In this document: piece by piece, positions 11,301 through 21,661 of the stretch
Position numbering within the stretch: position 1 is the first letter of the stretch
How the letters are laid out: each line of letters starts with the position of its first letter
From: Cryoendolithus antarcticus
Taxonomy: Eukaryota; Ascomycota; Dothideomycetes; Cladosporiales; Cladosporiaceae
Length of the DNA stretch: 64,000 bases
Direction of reading: 5' to 3'
Assembly (NCBI GenBank): GCA_002077065.1
Contig: NAJO01000002.1
Coordinates: forward strand, 1,674,001 to 1,738,000
The notes under the pieces: generated by a model
Told to the model about the DNA's origin: nothing
Database searches by the model: none
The model's input: the letters and a program-made list of their open reading frames with translations, nothing else
Translations under genes and position numbers: made by a program

Positions 11301-12350
11301 CTGGAGACCGCGTCAGCGCTATGCCGATCGCGCCTTCCCAGTCAGAGACCAGCGCACCCGTGTGGAGCACTTCGCAAGACGTCTCCAGCAACCGCGACTC
11401 GGTTTCCGTGAGAGCCCGCATCGTCCGCCCACAAAGCACCTCCTACGGCCAGCCGCAAGCCGAAGAAGGCGCATCGGCCGAGCCCAACACGCTCCAGGAG
11501 TCCCGCATCGAGATTAGCCATCGCCGTGGTATTCCCACGCCGACGTCGGTCTCTCAGGCCTTCCTCCCACCACTTGAAACCAGCGTACCCAAGAACGAAA
11601 CAGCGCCTAGTTCAAACAACCGCCGCGACTCCACCGAGTCTCGCATCCTCAACTCCGTTCGCCGCAGATCATATGGCCGTAACAAGGGTCTTCCACCACC
11701 ACCTCTCACAGGTATCGACGCCGTACCAACTGTCAACTACCCTCCGCCACCACCAAGCAGCACAGGCGTGAGTTTCTTCGACGACTCGCCTGCCGTTGCA
11801 CCCGCAGCCACTAGTCGCACGAGCAGGTTCTTCAAGCGCATGAGCAACATCGGTGGCAACTCGAAGCGCCGCTCAATCGCCGCGCAGAGCGTAGGTAGCA
11901 GTGTGGCGAGTCCTACTGAACGGACTGGAAGCGCAGCAGAGAGAGACAGGAGCGATATGCCGCCGGGCGTTGTAGTCGGGGATCTGAACGTCCAGTTCCC
12001 TGATACTTTGGTGAGCCATGAGATCTTTCAAGCACTGTATTGCCCTCGCTAATCTCAATCCACAGCTCTGGAAACGTCGCGCCCTCTCCCTGTCCGAGAC
12101 AGGCCATCTCTTCCTCTCCGCCGCCTCCTCAGAACACACTCGCGCCTCACTCCCGCCGAAACGCTATCATCTCTCTGAGTTCAAAGCGCCTTACACACCT
12201 GACCTGGACCGCGCGGAGATGCCTTGGAGTATCTGGCTGGAATTCGTGACGTACGATGGTGGGGTCTTGCAGGTGGCTTGTGAGGATGCTATGGGCCAGA
12301 GGCAGGTGTTGAGGTTGTTAGGCGGGTATTGGAAAGCTTGGGTTGGCTAG
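8348..12350 (+). CDS. large protein with N-terminal ADF-H-like domain and disordered tail
   Basis: Four exons: 8348-8421, 8477-8664, 8724-12010 and 12066-12350, giving 1277 residues. All introns are 55-59 nt with GTGAGT or GTGGGT donors, and all junctions keep frame. The first 130 residues (MSLNGLDAQNIYDAYQ, WFLLRYVNRDSVELL, SPLYGLIIYRRRKVLIKYIPEGTSRLLQARTAVHF) match a conserved fungal family that I associate with the actin-depolymerising-factor homology fold. The long middle is Ser/Pro/Glu-rich and probably disordered, with proline stretches (PPPPLTG, PPPPPSS) that could bind SH3 or EVH1 domains. The last exon encodes an ordered C-terminal module (LWKRRALSLSETGHLFLS, KRYHLSEFKAPYTPD, LQVACED). 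I infer a cortical actin or polarity role, but the function is not shown. Confidence 0.85.
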
Positions 12351-12933
12351 ATGGAATGGTATTGGGCTGGGAAGGTGGGACAAGTGGGAAAAGGGAAAGG
12401 GAGGAGGGAAACGGGGGTTGTCTTGTATATATATGGAGGTGGGAGGTGGAAAGTCATGAGATGGACGACATACCCAAGGAGGAACTTGTGTTGGAAATGT
12501 ATAGATGTAATATCGAGGTTGATCGAGTACCTCGTACTCTATGTGCACTTCTGACCACTGCTACTTGCTCGTACGACCAGCCTTGAGACTCCCGCGTACT
12601 CGTGCTCGACTCCCGGGCTATGTACAACTGCACGCGAAGCTCCTCAACTTGCGTGAGGCTTGTTGCCCACTCTCATAAGCAATAAGTCTGCTTAGCAGTG
12701 GGCGCCAAATTCAGTGTCTCGCGTCATCGGTTGGACATAAATCGCGTGGTGTAGAGTGAGCTCCATCGTCGCTCTCGCCGGCGGCAGAGGTCTTGACTGA
12801 AAACCTTGTAGTGCAATACAGCAGCACGAAAGAGCCAGGCGAGTTCACTGCGCGACCCAGCACGCAGACATCTTACGAACCATACCGCATAGGTGTAGCT
12901 TGTGCATGAATCATCATGTCCAACACTCACCTT
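12351..12933. other. convergent 3' intergenic region
   Basis: Lies between two gene 3' ends. Purine-rich on the plus strand up to about 12470. It contains the inverted repeat listed separately at 12665-12703. No gene is seen. Confidence 0.5.
12665..12703. repeat. 39-nt interrupted inverted repeat
   Basis: Outer arms GCCCACT and AGTGGGC (7 bp) and inner arms AAGCA and TGCTT (5 bp) can pair around a 7-nt loop, with a small asymmetric internal loop. It sits between convergent genes, downstream of the ADF-H-like gene and beyond the stop of IMP1. It may be a 3'-UTR hairpin. The function is unknown. Confidence 0.5.
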
Positions 12934-13626
12934 TCAGTTTACCTCCAGCTCCGCCCACGGCTCTCCAATTGCCCTCAGCAACCATTCCCCAGCCGCCTTC
13001 CTAGCGACGACCTTTCCCTTCACCAACCCCAGCGGCAAAGGCCCAAACATCCTCGAATCCCGACTCCACTCCTGATTATCCCCCGCAACCCAACAATGCC
13101 CCTCAGGCACCTGCTGCATCGCGCCGCTCGTCCCAGGTGTATCCCTCAATACGAAATCGCCAGGCATACCCAGAACGCGCTTGAGACTCTGCGTGTCTGC
13201 TTTGATCGGGTGCGTGAACGTAATGAGATCGCCGACTTGGACGTCGCGGCCACGCCGGTAGTGGCTGGAAGTCAAGACCCAGTCGCCTTCATCGTTGAAG
13301 GTCGGAAGCATGGAGATGCCGTAGACGGGACCATAGACGAAGAAGTGCGTGATGAAGATGTGGTAGCCGATGAAGAAGAGGATTACGTATCTCGAGATAC
13401 GGGCGGTCCAGTAGGCTGTTCCTTGGAGCTGCTGGGTGGTGGGCATGCGGAGGTCCCTGATTGAGGGAATGCGAATGGCCTTCAGTGAGGGAATGCGGAG
13501 GGTCTTGATGGGGGGGATGAAGCGGGTGCGCCAGGTAGAGGCATCGCGGCGGAGCTGAGGGAGGTAGAGAGATCGGCGTGGGATGGGCAACCGGGTGTGT
13601 GGTCTATGGAACAGGCGCGCGAGCAT
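12934..13626 (-). CDS. IMP1: mitochondrial inner membrane protease subunit 1 (Imp1)
   Basis: S26-family signal peptidase that removes bipartite presequences in the mitochondrial intermembrane space. The 230-residue product has a long basic N-terminus fit for mitochondrial targeting, a membrane segment at about 80-96, and the catalytic serine block YGISMLPTF with Ser105. The Lys block SLKRVLGMPGD has Lys149, and GHCWVAGDN forms the last conserved box. It is longer than typical Imp1 (about 160-190) because of the N-terminal extension, which carries three spaced LRIPS/IRIPS/LRMP units (about 43-62). Single exon as read. A GTAAAC right at the C-terminal end could be an unused donor. It is divergent from the DUF4112 gene (540 nt apart). 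Confidence 0.9.
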   Translation of the reverse strand: MLARLFHRPHTRLPIPRRSLYLPQLRRDASTWRTRFIPPIKTLRIPSLKAIRIPSIRDLRMPTTQQLQGTAYWTARISRYVILFFIGYHIFITHFFVYGPVYGISMLPTFNDEGDWVLTSSHYRRGRDVQVGDLITFTHPIKADTQSLKRVLGMPGDFVLRDTPGTSGAMQQVPEGHCWVAGDNQEWSRDSRMFGPLPLGLVKGKVVARKAAGEWLLRAIGEPWAELEVN

Positions 13627-14166
13627 GTCGACGCAGGGCCCACACAGCCTCGCTTCGACAACTGCACATCTTCAGACCTAGGCAGCGTGGTCGCGGCCGT
13701 CTGAAGATCATTGAAAGTCGGAATCACTCCCGAGACGACGCCACATCAAGTGGCTTCGTTGACTTCGTGGCTGTGCAGCAGTGACGATGATCTGCATGCA
13801 GGTGGTCTGGATTTGGGGCAAGGTTCGTGGACGTGCTTGTCGCAAACAAGTTACAGAGACATTATTATTGCACTGATTGCATGTAGGCGGTCAGCATTTA
13901 TAGACATCCTCATTCCCTGCTCAAGCAACTCCAACTTATCAAGGCATCCCTTGGACTTCTTGTTCGTTTGTCGCAAGCGCCTGCGCGTTATACTTGAAGC
14001 GCGTGTTTCAGCATTGGACCGCTACAAGCCTATCGACGCGAAGTACCAGACTTGGTCGTCGGCCTCTACTGCTGGCCTCATTGAATACTTCAAGTGTTAA
14101 TCTTCTGCTCTGTTGGCATCTCAGCAGGATCAACCATCAATCCAACATTAGCGATATATCAACGAC
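13627..14166. promoter_or_regulatory. divergent promoter region IMP1 / DUF4112 gene
   Basis: A 540-nt interval between two divergent starts. A small frame inside shows no family resemblance. Promoter role is inferred from position. Confidence 0.35.
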
Positions 14167-15065
14167 ATGGCGGGACTAGTCGGCAAGTATGCGGCGAACA
14201 AGCTGCTGGGCAGCCAAATGAAGAAGTATCAGAACAAGAAAGTCTCTGGAGGCGATGTGAGTGCAATCATACACGCGCAGCATCATTCGCAGGCACTGAC
14301 GAGATACACCAGGACCCCTTCTTCGCTCTCGTCGAGGACCCCAAGCGACCCGGCAAAATGAAGAAAGTCAAGAAAGTCATTCCCGCCTACATCCCTGAGC
14401 ACGACGCCCTCATCCTCGCAAGCGTCAAGAAGTCGGCCTACCGTCTCGACATGTGTCTCTTCAACCTCTTCGGCATGCGGTTTGGCTGGGAGAGCGTGAT
14501 AGGCATCGTTCCAGGCTTCGGCGACGTGGTCGGCGTGCTGCTAGCACTTAGCGTGTGGCGGAAGTGCCAGAAGGTCGAAGGAGGGCTGGACAGTGGAACG
14601 AACACGCAGATGCTGTTGAATATCATCATCGACTTCGTTGTCGGGCTGATTCCGTTTTTGGGCGATCTGGCGGATGCGGCTTTCAAAGCGAACACTCGCA
14701 ATGCCGCGCTGCTGGAACGTCAGTTGGACAAGAAGTACCGCCCTGGCGGTAGGGACGATCGCAACGTGGCTGGCCTTGACAGAGAGAAGCGCCAGCAAAA
14801 CCGCAAGAGCGGCATTTACCACCCTCAGGACCCGCCACCAGCTACTGTGTTTGAGGACTTCGATGATGAGGCGGAAGACCGCAGACAGTTTATGCGAGAG
14901 CAGGATGCCGCCGATAGGGTCAGACAGCCAGAGCGGACACGGGTGCCTACTCAGCAGCCGCAACAGCAACGCAGCGGAGGCGGAGGATGGCTTTCGAAGT
15001 TGACTGGTGGCAATGCGCAGGGCGCAGATTCTGGGCGTCAGCAGACTGGGAATGTGAGACGGTGA
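14167..15065 (+). CDS. DUF4112 domain protein
   Basis: Two exons (14167-14256 and 14313-15065) with a 56-nt phase-0 intron (donor GTGAGT, acceptor CCAG), giving 280 residues. Exon 1 encodes MAGLVGKYAANKLLGSQMKK, a typical fungal start of this family. The core (about 65-165) has FGWESVIGIVPGFGDVVGVLLALSV and IIIDFVVGLIPFLGDLADAAFKANTRN, the paired glycine- and proline-containing hydrophobic hairpins of DUF4112. The rest of the protein is a charged, Gln-rich and Gly-rich tail. The domain probably associates with membranes. No activity is known. Confidence 0.9.
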
Positions 15066-15403
15066 GTGAGAGGCGTGGAGGCGAAGCGAGAAGATACCCA
15101 AATGGCGTTGTGATTGATCGAGCGGAGAGTATGGAATAGCGAGGAGTTCGATGGGAATGAATTATGTCATTCTATCAAATTCAGTAATACTTCTCAGTGC
15201 AAGCGCGGTCACCGCAGCGCTCTCTCCTCGACGTGTAATGTAGCCTGGGACGCGCCGCGTGTGGACAGCTCACCATGGTGAGTTCTGACCGCACCTCGTC
15301 TCCACCACCACAACCGCGCTTCTGACTGCAATTGTGCGCTCTCGTGTCCTGACACGAGAGATCCCTCCGCTACTTACACCTCACAGCTCAACAGACTCTC
15401 ACC
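15066..15403. other. intergenic spacer
   Basis: No gene is seen. It contains the palindromic repeat CTCTCGTGTCCTGACACGAGAG at about 15341-15362, just upstream of the next gene. Confidence 0.4.
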
Positions 15404-16190
15404 ATGGCGCCACGCAAAGCTCCCGAGACGCAGCCAACACGCCGAAGCGGGCGAATCGAAGCAGCCAAGGTCATCCAGCAGGCAATACTCGATGACCAGG
15501 TCTCAATTGTTTCATTCCTCGAGAATCATGTGCATACTGACGCGATCCAGCGGAGCAAAGTGACGAAGCCGAAACGCTTCCGCCGCCCACAGCAGAGAAA
15601 ACGATGCCTCCTGCTCAACAAGCTTCCCGGCGAGATCAGGAACATGATCTGGGTCCCTCTCCATGCCTCACAACATCATCAGAGAATTCCTGACACCCTC
15701 GCAGCACTACGCCGTCGTGCAAAACCCCATCACAGTCACGAGTTCCGGCCCCGGCGAACCCGGCCTCCTTAGAGCAAGCAGGCAGATCCGTCGCGAGACC
15801 CGGGCAATGTACTACAGCGCGAACGAGTTCATAGTCGAAGTCATGGACTACGACGGCGCCGCGCTCACACCATGGTCCCGCCAGCACTATCGTTACGCCA
15901 ATGCCGAGTCCTGCTGCAAGATCCTCATGCTCGGCGAGCCGGACTGGGGCAACTTGATGCGCTGGTGCAAGGACGTCGCGCAGACGCCTTGTGCTCTGAT
16001 CCCTGCCTTGGAGCAGAAGAAGCCAAAGTGCGATTGTGGTCAGCACAATCATTACCCGGATGATGATGTTGCGGAGGGCATGATCCGCATTGCGGACGAG
16101 CTGAGGTGGAATCTCGGATGGGCGAGTGTGGAGAAAGTGCTTGAGGGGGCGCATCAGGCTGTCACTGCTCGTAATCGTGACTGGGCTTGA
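15404..16190 (+). CDS. small conserved fungal protein of the LPxEIRNxIY type
   Basis: Two reading frames overlap here and join into one gene if a 52-nt intron at 15653-15704 is removed. Its acceptor GCAG is preceded by a CTGAC branch site, but its donor is the non-consensus GTCCCT. Splicing restores frame and produces LPGEIRNMIW followed by HYAVVQ. This is the familiar LPxEIRNxIYxxA arrangement of many Dothideomycete F-box-like or 2EXR-like proteins, and GEPGLLRASRQIRRETRAMYYSANEF follows as in those families. The product is 244 residues with a basic N-terminus and an acidic-to-mixed C-terminus containing a CDCGQHNHY segment. The function is unknown. If the intron is not real, the locus carries a frameshift. 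Confidence 0.65.
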
Positions 16191-16586
16191 AACAACAAGG
16201 GCGTGGGCTTTGCTTCCGAGTTGCTAGCAGAAGGACTGATCACGATGAAGCGGAGGAAAAGGGTCTGCGTTTTGCTGTAGAGAGGAAAGAGTATACGTGC
16301 TGAGTGTTCATGCTACCGACTCTGACATCGTTCCCCCGACCCCCTGAATATCTGTGATGTTGATTGTAGCATGTTGCCCTCCTACCGATATGCCGTCTTC
16401 ATACGTCTACCAGCCCACGAGAGGAAAGAGACGACGACGCGCGGCAAGAGACCAAGATTGCCCTTGCCTTCACCTATGTCATCTAACTTCTGTACTGCCA
16501 CCAGAGCTCAACATTCAGCCTTCAAGAATGCGCTGATCGACGTGTTCGTTGTTCATAGCCCTTGCAAATTTAAGGTGATTCATTTT
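16191..16586. other. convergent 3' intergenic region
   Basis: About 400 nt between two convergent genes. No gene or RNA is seen. Confidence 0.5.
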
Positions 16587-19010
16587 CTACAGTAGCTGGA
16601 AAGTGCTGGAGTCCCAGCCCAGCGCCCTTTGCAGAGTCCTACCATAGCGTCTGACCTTGCGATACGGGATCCTTGGCTGCGGGTGCGGCTGATGAAAATG
16701 GAAGCCCTTCCCAAGCGTCGGCGAAGAGAAATGCCAGACCGAACCGTAAAGCTGCTCGGCATTGAAGCCGATATAAGTCATTGCGTACAGCAACTCGGTC
16801 CATGGAGTCTCACCCGGCTTACCCGGCAGATCGGGCGTGTAGAAGAGTGTTTGAAAGACGTCCAGTGCACGCTGATCGACCTCGATCGTCGATGGCTCGA
16901 TAACAGGCTCGGCAGGCACTTCGACGTTGCGCGGTTCTGGCGGCTGAGCCGTACCGCGAGTCTTCTCCTTGGTCTTCGGTAGCAGTGGCAAGTCTCGCGG
17001 CTTGTCTTGAGACAGATACACCAGCTGAGGGTCGTAGATATTCGATCCCGGTGGCGGGAGAAAGGCCTTTGGCTTGGAGGTCGAATCAACACTCCACTCC
17101 GGAGTGCGTGCGAGTGAGCGAGGCTTGATGAAGTCTTGCCAGCATGCAGTCCCACCAATATTCTTCTCCAAGCGCTCCACAATCTCGTCCACAGCTCTCC
17201 AGTGCACGTCGAGATTGTGCTCCGACTCACGCATCCTCTCAACGATCTTCTGGGTACGGCGCTTGTCGACTGGATAGAGGAACTTTTTGCCTTGCGGCAC
17301 ACCCAGTTCGCCCGAATTGTGAGCACCAACCGAGAACGATTCTTCGATCTTCTGACAATTCTTCTGGAACACGGCGTACTCTGCATCGAGCGCGCCTTGT
17401 TGAGCCGTGGCTTCATCGGCGAATGATCGTGACAGAGGCTGAAGGAGCTGTATCTGTCGAATGCACTCAGTGACCAAGCCGATGTCAGATACTTGGCGCT
17501 CCACACGTTCAGGAATGATGTCCGCAACAGCTTCGTCCATATCGACGAGACGCTGAAACTCGTGCACGGGATATACTTTGCCTTGCTTGAGGCATCCTGG
17601 TGCACGGTTAGACAGTGACTTGCACATCTCCAGCAAGAGTTCCTCAGCCTTCCCAGCCTTATACCCTTGACGCCTGGTAAGTTCCTTGCGCTCAACGTCG
17701 AAGCGCACGTAGTCCTTCATGATAGGAGACCTGAGGACTAGCGCAAGAAGATCGTCCGTCATTTCCTCTGCAAAGGACAAGGCGAAGTCTCGAAATTTCA
17801 GGATTGCAAAAGAAAGAGACTGCGGAACCAGACCAATGCTGTTGTTGTCGGCGGTCGAGATACCCTTTTGTTGTAGGATGTGGACTTCGACAGCTTGGTC
17901 ATGCAACGCTGACCACCTTTCGAGGTCCAAATGGCTTGCCACCAGCTCCACTGCGACGCCTTTCATCCACACAGACCCTTCACCCTCCAATCTAGCAACC
18001 GAGCGACCGAGTACGTCCAGAATAAATTCGGGTTCGTATGACGCCCTCTCCTGTACATGAAACTCGTAATTCTGGGGATCTTCCCGCAAGGAATGGATGT
18101 GATCCGCTGCCGTGTCGCGGGCAGCAGCCAGCAGCGAGATCAAGCTTTCGATGTTTGCGACTGCCGGAGCTTTGTACGGGAGCTCAGCCGTAGACCGAGC
18201 AAGCGACTTGACATCTGCATCCTCCTGGATGGTTGCAATGTCGATATCTGTGACGGGGTAGTCGAGAAGCTTTGCGACAGGGATGTCATGCATGATGCCT
18301 TTCACGACATCCGTTGCGAATGTGAGGATGCGGTCCGAAACTTCGAGGACAAGCAACCCCTCAGCGAGTCCTAGCCGAGCGGGGCGGTCAACCCCATCAA
18401 CAATGATCTTGCTGGACACTAATTCGACCATCACATCCGCCGATCCCGTCTTGCGTATGCACAATACGTGGTCCTTGACCGACTCTGGCAGACAGTCCGC
18501 AATGTTGCTACTGCTCAGGTCCATAGCAGCAAGATCCGTAGCGAAGAAGTCGATCGGATCATGCTTCGCGCGTGCGCTGAGCAGCTGTAGTAGCGTTGTC
18601 CCGCCAGACAAGGCATCTTTGTTGATGTACGGACATAGCCAGACATCGCGGCGTATCGAGAGCTCGACATTGTCTTTGAACGAGCTCGTCGAAGTCGACA
18701 AGGTCGTCGTTTGCATGTCTCCACCCCATGCTTCCGACAGCACCTTCTCGCGTCTCCCCTTCTTCTTCCCGTACTTCTCCCAACGCTTTGTCAGGATTGG
18801 CGCATGACGTGAAGTTGCTTCACCGAGCCAGAGATACTTGCTCGTGATACTGGTCGTGCGCGCCTCGACGTACTCATCCGTTGTCTTGACGGCTTCATGT
18901 AAGGGCATACCCTTCCATGGACTCGATCCGAGGTCGATCTCGACGAAGGGCTTTTTGGCGACTGATGCTGTCTGAAATGAGACTTCCTCGAGACCGAACG
19001 GCGCCTCCAT
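16587..19010 (-). CDS. conserved fungal protein of unknown function (807 aa)
   Basis: A single long exon encodes 807 residues. The start (FQTASVAKKPFVEIDLGSSPWKG) and the C-terminal segment (ALDVFQTLFYTPD, PWTELLYAMTYIGF, KLYGSVWHF-like, FHFHQPHPQPRIPYRKVRRYGRTLQRALGW) are patterns I recognise from large uncharacterised proteins present across filamentous fungi. They carry no assigned catalytic domain. The middle is helical and moderately charged, without membrane segments or obvious repeats. Codon usage and the lack of stops over 2.4 kb support a real gene. The role cannot be given. Confidence 0.8.
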   Translation of the reverse strand: MEAPFGLEEVSFQTASVAKKPFVEIDLGSSPWKGMPLHEAVKTTDEYVEARTTSITSKYLWLGEATSRHAPILTKRWEKYGKKKGRREKVLSEAWGGDMQTTTLSTSTSSFKDNVELSIRRDVWLCPYINKDALSGGTTLLQLLSARAKHDPIDFFATDLAAMDLSSSNIADCLPESVKDHVLCIRKTGSADVMVELVSSKIIVDGVDRPARLGLAEGLLVLEVSDRILTFATDVVKGIMHDIPVAKLLDYPVTDIDIATIQEDADVKSLARSTAELPYKAPAVANIESLISLLAAARDTAADHIHSLREDPQNYEFHVQERASYEPEFILDVLGRSVARLEGEGSVWMKGVAVELVASHLDLERWSALHDQAVEVHILQQKGISTADNNSIGLVPQSLSFAILKFRDFALSFAEEMTDDLLALVLRSPIMKDYVRFDVERKELTRRQGYKAGKAEELLLEMCKSLSNRAPGCLKQGKVYPVHEFQRLVDMDEAVADIIPERVERQVSDIGLVTECIRQIQLLQPLSRSFADEATAQQGALDAEYAVFQKNCQKIEESFSVGAHNSGELGVPQGKKFLYPVDKRRTQKIVERMRESEHNLDVHWRAVDEIVERLEKNIGGTACWQDFIKPRSLARTPEWSVDSTSKPKAFLPPPGSNIYDPQLVYLSQDKPRDLPLLPKTKEKTRGTAQPPEPRNVEVPAEPVIEPSTIEVDQRALDVFQTLFYTPDLPGKPGETPWTELLYAMTYIGFNAEQLYGSVWHFSSPTLGKGFHFHQPHPQPRIPYRKVRRYGRTLQRALGWDSSTFQLL

Positions 19011-19679
19011 GATGCATGCGCTGCTTCAATGCGCTTCCTTTGATGATCCAGGAGTACCGAGGCCGTCCTCGATGATGTTGACCACAATGCTTAGTGTCAC
19101 ATGTATTTTTGGGCGGTGCATGAGCTCAAGCAGCTTCAAAGCCTTGGCATGAAAATTTGCAAGCACGGGCTGCTCAAACACCGCCTTCACTTCATGCATC
19201 CATGCGCCACTCCGCTCTCATTGGTGATGCAGTAATGACTCATGTATATAGCGTACTGAGTGAGATGAGATCCGCAGGCGCAGCAAGTGCGGCGGAGCGA
19301 TGACTTATGAGTGCCAGGTGCTTCACTTCCTGCTTTGTCTCTCGTCCGCAGAAAGCACGACCCAGATCATGTAGAGTCTTTGAGGCGGTGTGCAGTGATC
19401 AGACGAGCGCACAAGTAGACCTTCAGACTAAGCAAGAAAACGATGGAGACCGTATACTTACGATGAGAGGGTCCACGGGTCACTGGACACTTCCTCACAC
19501 TGGTCTCCAGCTCTGGCCACTTTCCCGTAATGAAGGTTTCCCGACACTCGTCTCCAGACCTTTTCTCTGAACGCAAGTTCGTCGGACAGCGAATGGCTCG
19601 GAACGCAGCATGTAGTCCAGCAAACTCAGATGGCCTTGATTGAGCCGCTGAGCGCAGACCAGGCAGAAATTGGCACCTC
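19011..19679. other. intergenic, no gene seen
   Basis: 5' flank of the 807-residue protein gene and 3' flank of CSL4. A direct near-repeat ACTGG(A/T)..CTCCAG is present near 19490-19560. No supported gene. Confidence 0.45.
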
Positions 19680-20252
19680 TCACACCGGCTTCGCCACCTT
19701 CCTCAACTCCCTCGCCCCAGTCCTCTCATCCAGAAACTCCCTCCAACTCACAGGCACCATCTGATTCCCGCCCTCACTAACAGCCATCACAACCCCCAGC
19801 TCATTCTTCGCCGTACTACAGAAATAGCTTCTCTCGTCCCCCAAACTGATGACCGTCGCCCTCACCACGTCTCCAACTCGAAAGCTCTCAGCCACCTTGA
19901 CCTTGTCGATCTCAGTAGCGCGAATATCCTGCTGTCGAATTATGGCGGGGAAAGAGTCGCGGCAGGTGTGCTCGCCGCTTGGACCGAGAGCGAGGATGGA
20001 GAGGTTGGCGAGACGGGGGTTGGTGCGAGTTATGCGGCCGAGGACTGTGGTACCGGTTTCGGGGATGAGGATGCCGGACGGTCGGGCAACGGTGAGGGTT
20101 GGGTTTGGGGTGGACTTCGAGGTGGATGATTTCGCGAGAGGGCCAGCAAGGGAGGAGAAGAGGTGGCCGGCGTGAATATGGGAGCCTGGACCGGGGATAT
20201 TGGTGGCGGAGGGGCCAAGAGGCTCGCCGGGGAGGACGATGGTGGAAGCCAT
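19680..20252 (-). CDS. CSL4: exosome complex component Csl4
   Basis: Cap subunit of the nuclear and cytoplasmic RNA exosome. The 190-residue product (start chosen at the second Met, MASTIVLPGEPLGP, although another Met lies three codons earlier) has the Csl4 N-terminal barrel start (VLPGEPLGP, GPGSHIHAG), a linker and an S1-like domain (FRVGDVVRATVISLGDERSYFCSTAKNELGVV). It ends in the conserved LRKVAKPV. The length is normal for fungal Csl4. It is divergent from the SDR gene, with about 325 nt between starts. Confidence 0.92.
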   Translation of the reverse strand: MASTIVLPGEPLGPSATNIPGPGSHIHAGHLFSSLAGPLAKSSTSKSTPNPTLTVARPSGILIPETGTTVLGRITRTNPRLANLSILALGPSGEHTCRDSFPAIIRQQDIRATEIDKVKVAESFRVGDVVRATVISLGDERSYFCSTAKNELGVVMAVSEGGNQMVPVSWREFLDERTGARELRKVAKPV

Positions 20253-20577
20253 AGTGGACAAGAGCTGTCAATGTTGGAATGCAGGTACACTTTGCTGCAA
20301 GGGCATAGTGAGGTCCGAACAAATTTGTGGCCGTCTAATTCGTTAGGATGTTCAACGCGCTAGTAAACTGTAAGTTTTGAGGGCACTCGATTCTCGCGGG
20401 GTCCAGGTGGGGTTGGAGAATGGATATGAGCACCGCTTGCATCTGCCGGGCAGGCGAAGTGGGTGAAGAAGGTCGAAGACGAGCAATTCGATGGGCAACA
20501 GAGACATCTGATTCATAGCTATTGAGATGTCGTGGTTACTAGGTAGTTCCTAATGTAGACCCAGCAAGCCTTCAACA
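20253..20577. promoter_or_regulatory. divergent promoter region CSL4 / SDR
   Basis: A 325-nt interval between divergent start codons. No specific motif is identified. Confidence 0.3.
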
Positions 20578-21608
20578 ATGTCTCATCAATTCCACCCGCC
20601 TCATGACATCTCACTAAAGGGAAAGGTCGTCGTGCTCACAGGAGTGAGTTCATCGTAGCACAATCTCCCAGTGACCCTGTTGATCGATCATCGCAGGGAG
20701 CCATTGGCATCGGCGCAGCCCTCGTCCGTCTATGCCACTCAGCAGGAGCTCATGTCTTCTTTGGTGATGTGCTCGACTCGCTGGGCGAGGCACTGGCTCA
20801 GGAACTGCACTCCAATGATGCACATATGCACTTCATCCACTGCGACGTAACATCCTACGCCGACAATCTCATGCTCTTCGAGAAGGCGTTCGAGACGTGC
20901 GGACGAGTCGATCATGCCTTCTCCAATGCTGGCATAGGGGAGCAAGAGAATCTGATCGATCCGCAGTTGACGCTCGAGAGCGTCCGAAAAGAGCCGAAGA
21001 AGAGCGTCTCGGTGCTTGACGTGAACCTCAAAGGTCCTCTCTACTTCGCCAGGATCGCAAGCGTGTATCTTCGCCAGAAGGCATCTGGTGACGGAGAGGC
21101 TCCGGTGGACAAGAGCCTCACGTTCACGTCCAGTGTAGCGGGTTTTCGCGAGGACCCGGGCCTCTACGCATATGTGACGAGCAAGCATGGCGTGATGGGC
21201 CTTATGCGATCGCTTCGAAGGTAGCACACAACCCCCTCGCTTTGAATTTGGTCGACCGCTGACGATCGAAGTGATCTGTCCAAGACGAGACCCTATCCCA
21301 TCCGCACAAACACAGTCTGCCCCTGGATGACTCTCACACGCATGGTGGCTGGCGTTGAAGGCTTGTGGGACGCTGCAGGGCTGCCCTCGAACACTCCCGA
21401 AGCCGTCGCTAAGATCATGCTCGGCGTTATCACAGATCCTACGCTGACTGGCGAGGCTGTTTACGTCGAAGGCGGGCGGGGCTGGAAGCTAGAGGAGGGT
21501 AAGATCCGACTTCGACCTCAGTGGCTCGGGGAACGCCAGACTAAGGACCTAGACACCGGCACCGAGGTCCTTGGAAGTGGCGAAGGCTGGATCGCTGAGC
21601 AGGCATAG
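20578..21608 (+). CDS. short-chain dehydrogenase/reductase
   Basis: Three exons (20578-20643, 20697-21220, 21272-21608) with introns of 53 and 51 nt, giving 308 residues. The splice between exons 1 and 2 builds the dinucleotide-binding motif TGGAIGIG (residues 21-28). Further SDR features are NAG after HAFSNAGIG, the catalytic Ser in FTSSVAG and the YVTSK active-site Tyr-x3-Lys. The C-terminal part (INTVCPWM-like segment, YVEGGRGWKLEEG, WLGERQ) matches the fungal branch of 15-hydroxyprostaglandin-dehydrogenase-like or other classical SDRs. The substrate is unknown. It converges with IBA57, with 53 nt between stops. Confidence 0.92.
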
Positions 21609-21661
21609 CTCCTGAGGTCCAACAGCGCTGTAGTCAAACAATGATCTATGTTGCGCTTGGT

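Noticed and set aside
15636..16154. Minus-strand frame of 172 residues
   Set aside because: Antisense to the family-like protein at 15404-16190, which has recognisable motifs.
20739..21227. Minus-strand frame of 162 residues opposite the SDR
   Set aside because: The plus strand shows all SDR motifs and two consistent introns. The minus frame has no family pattern.
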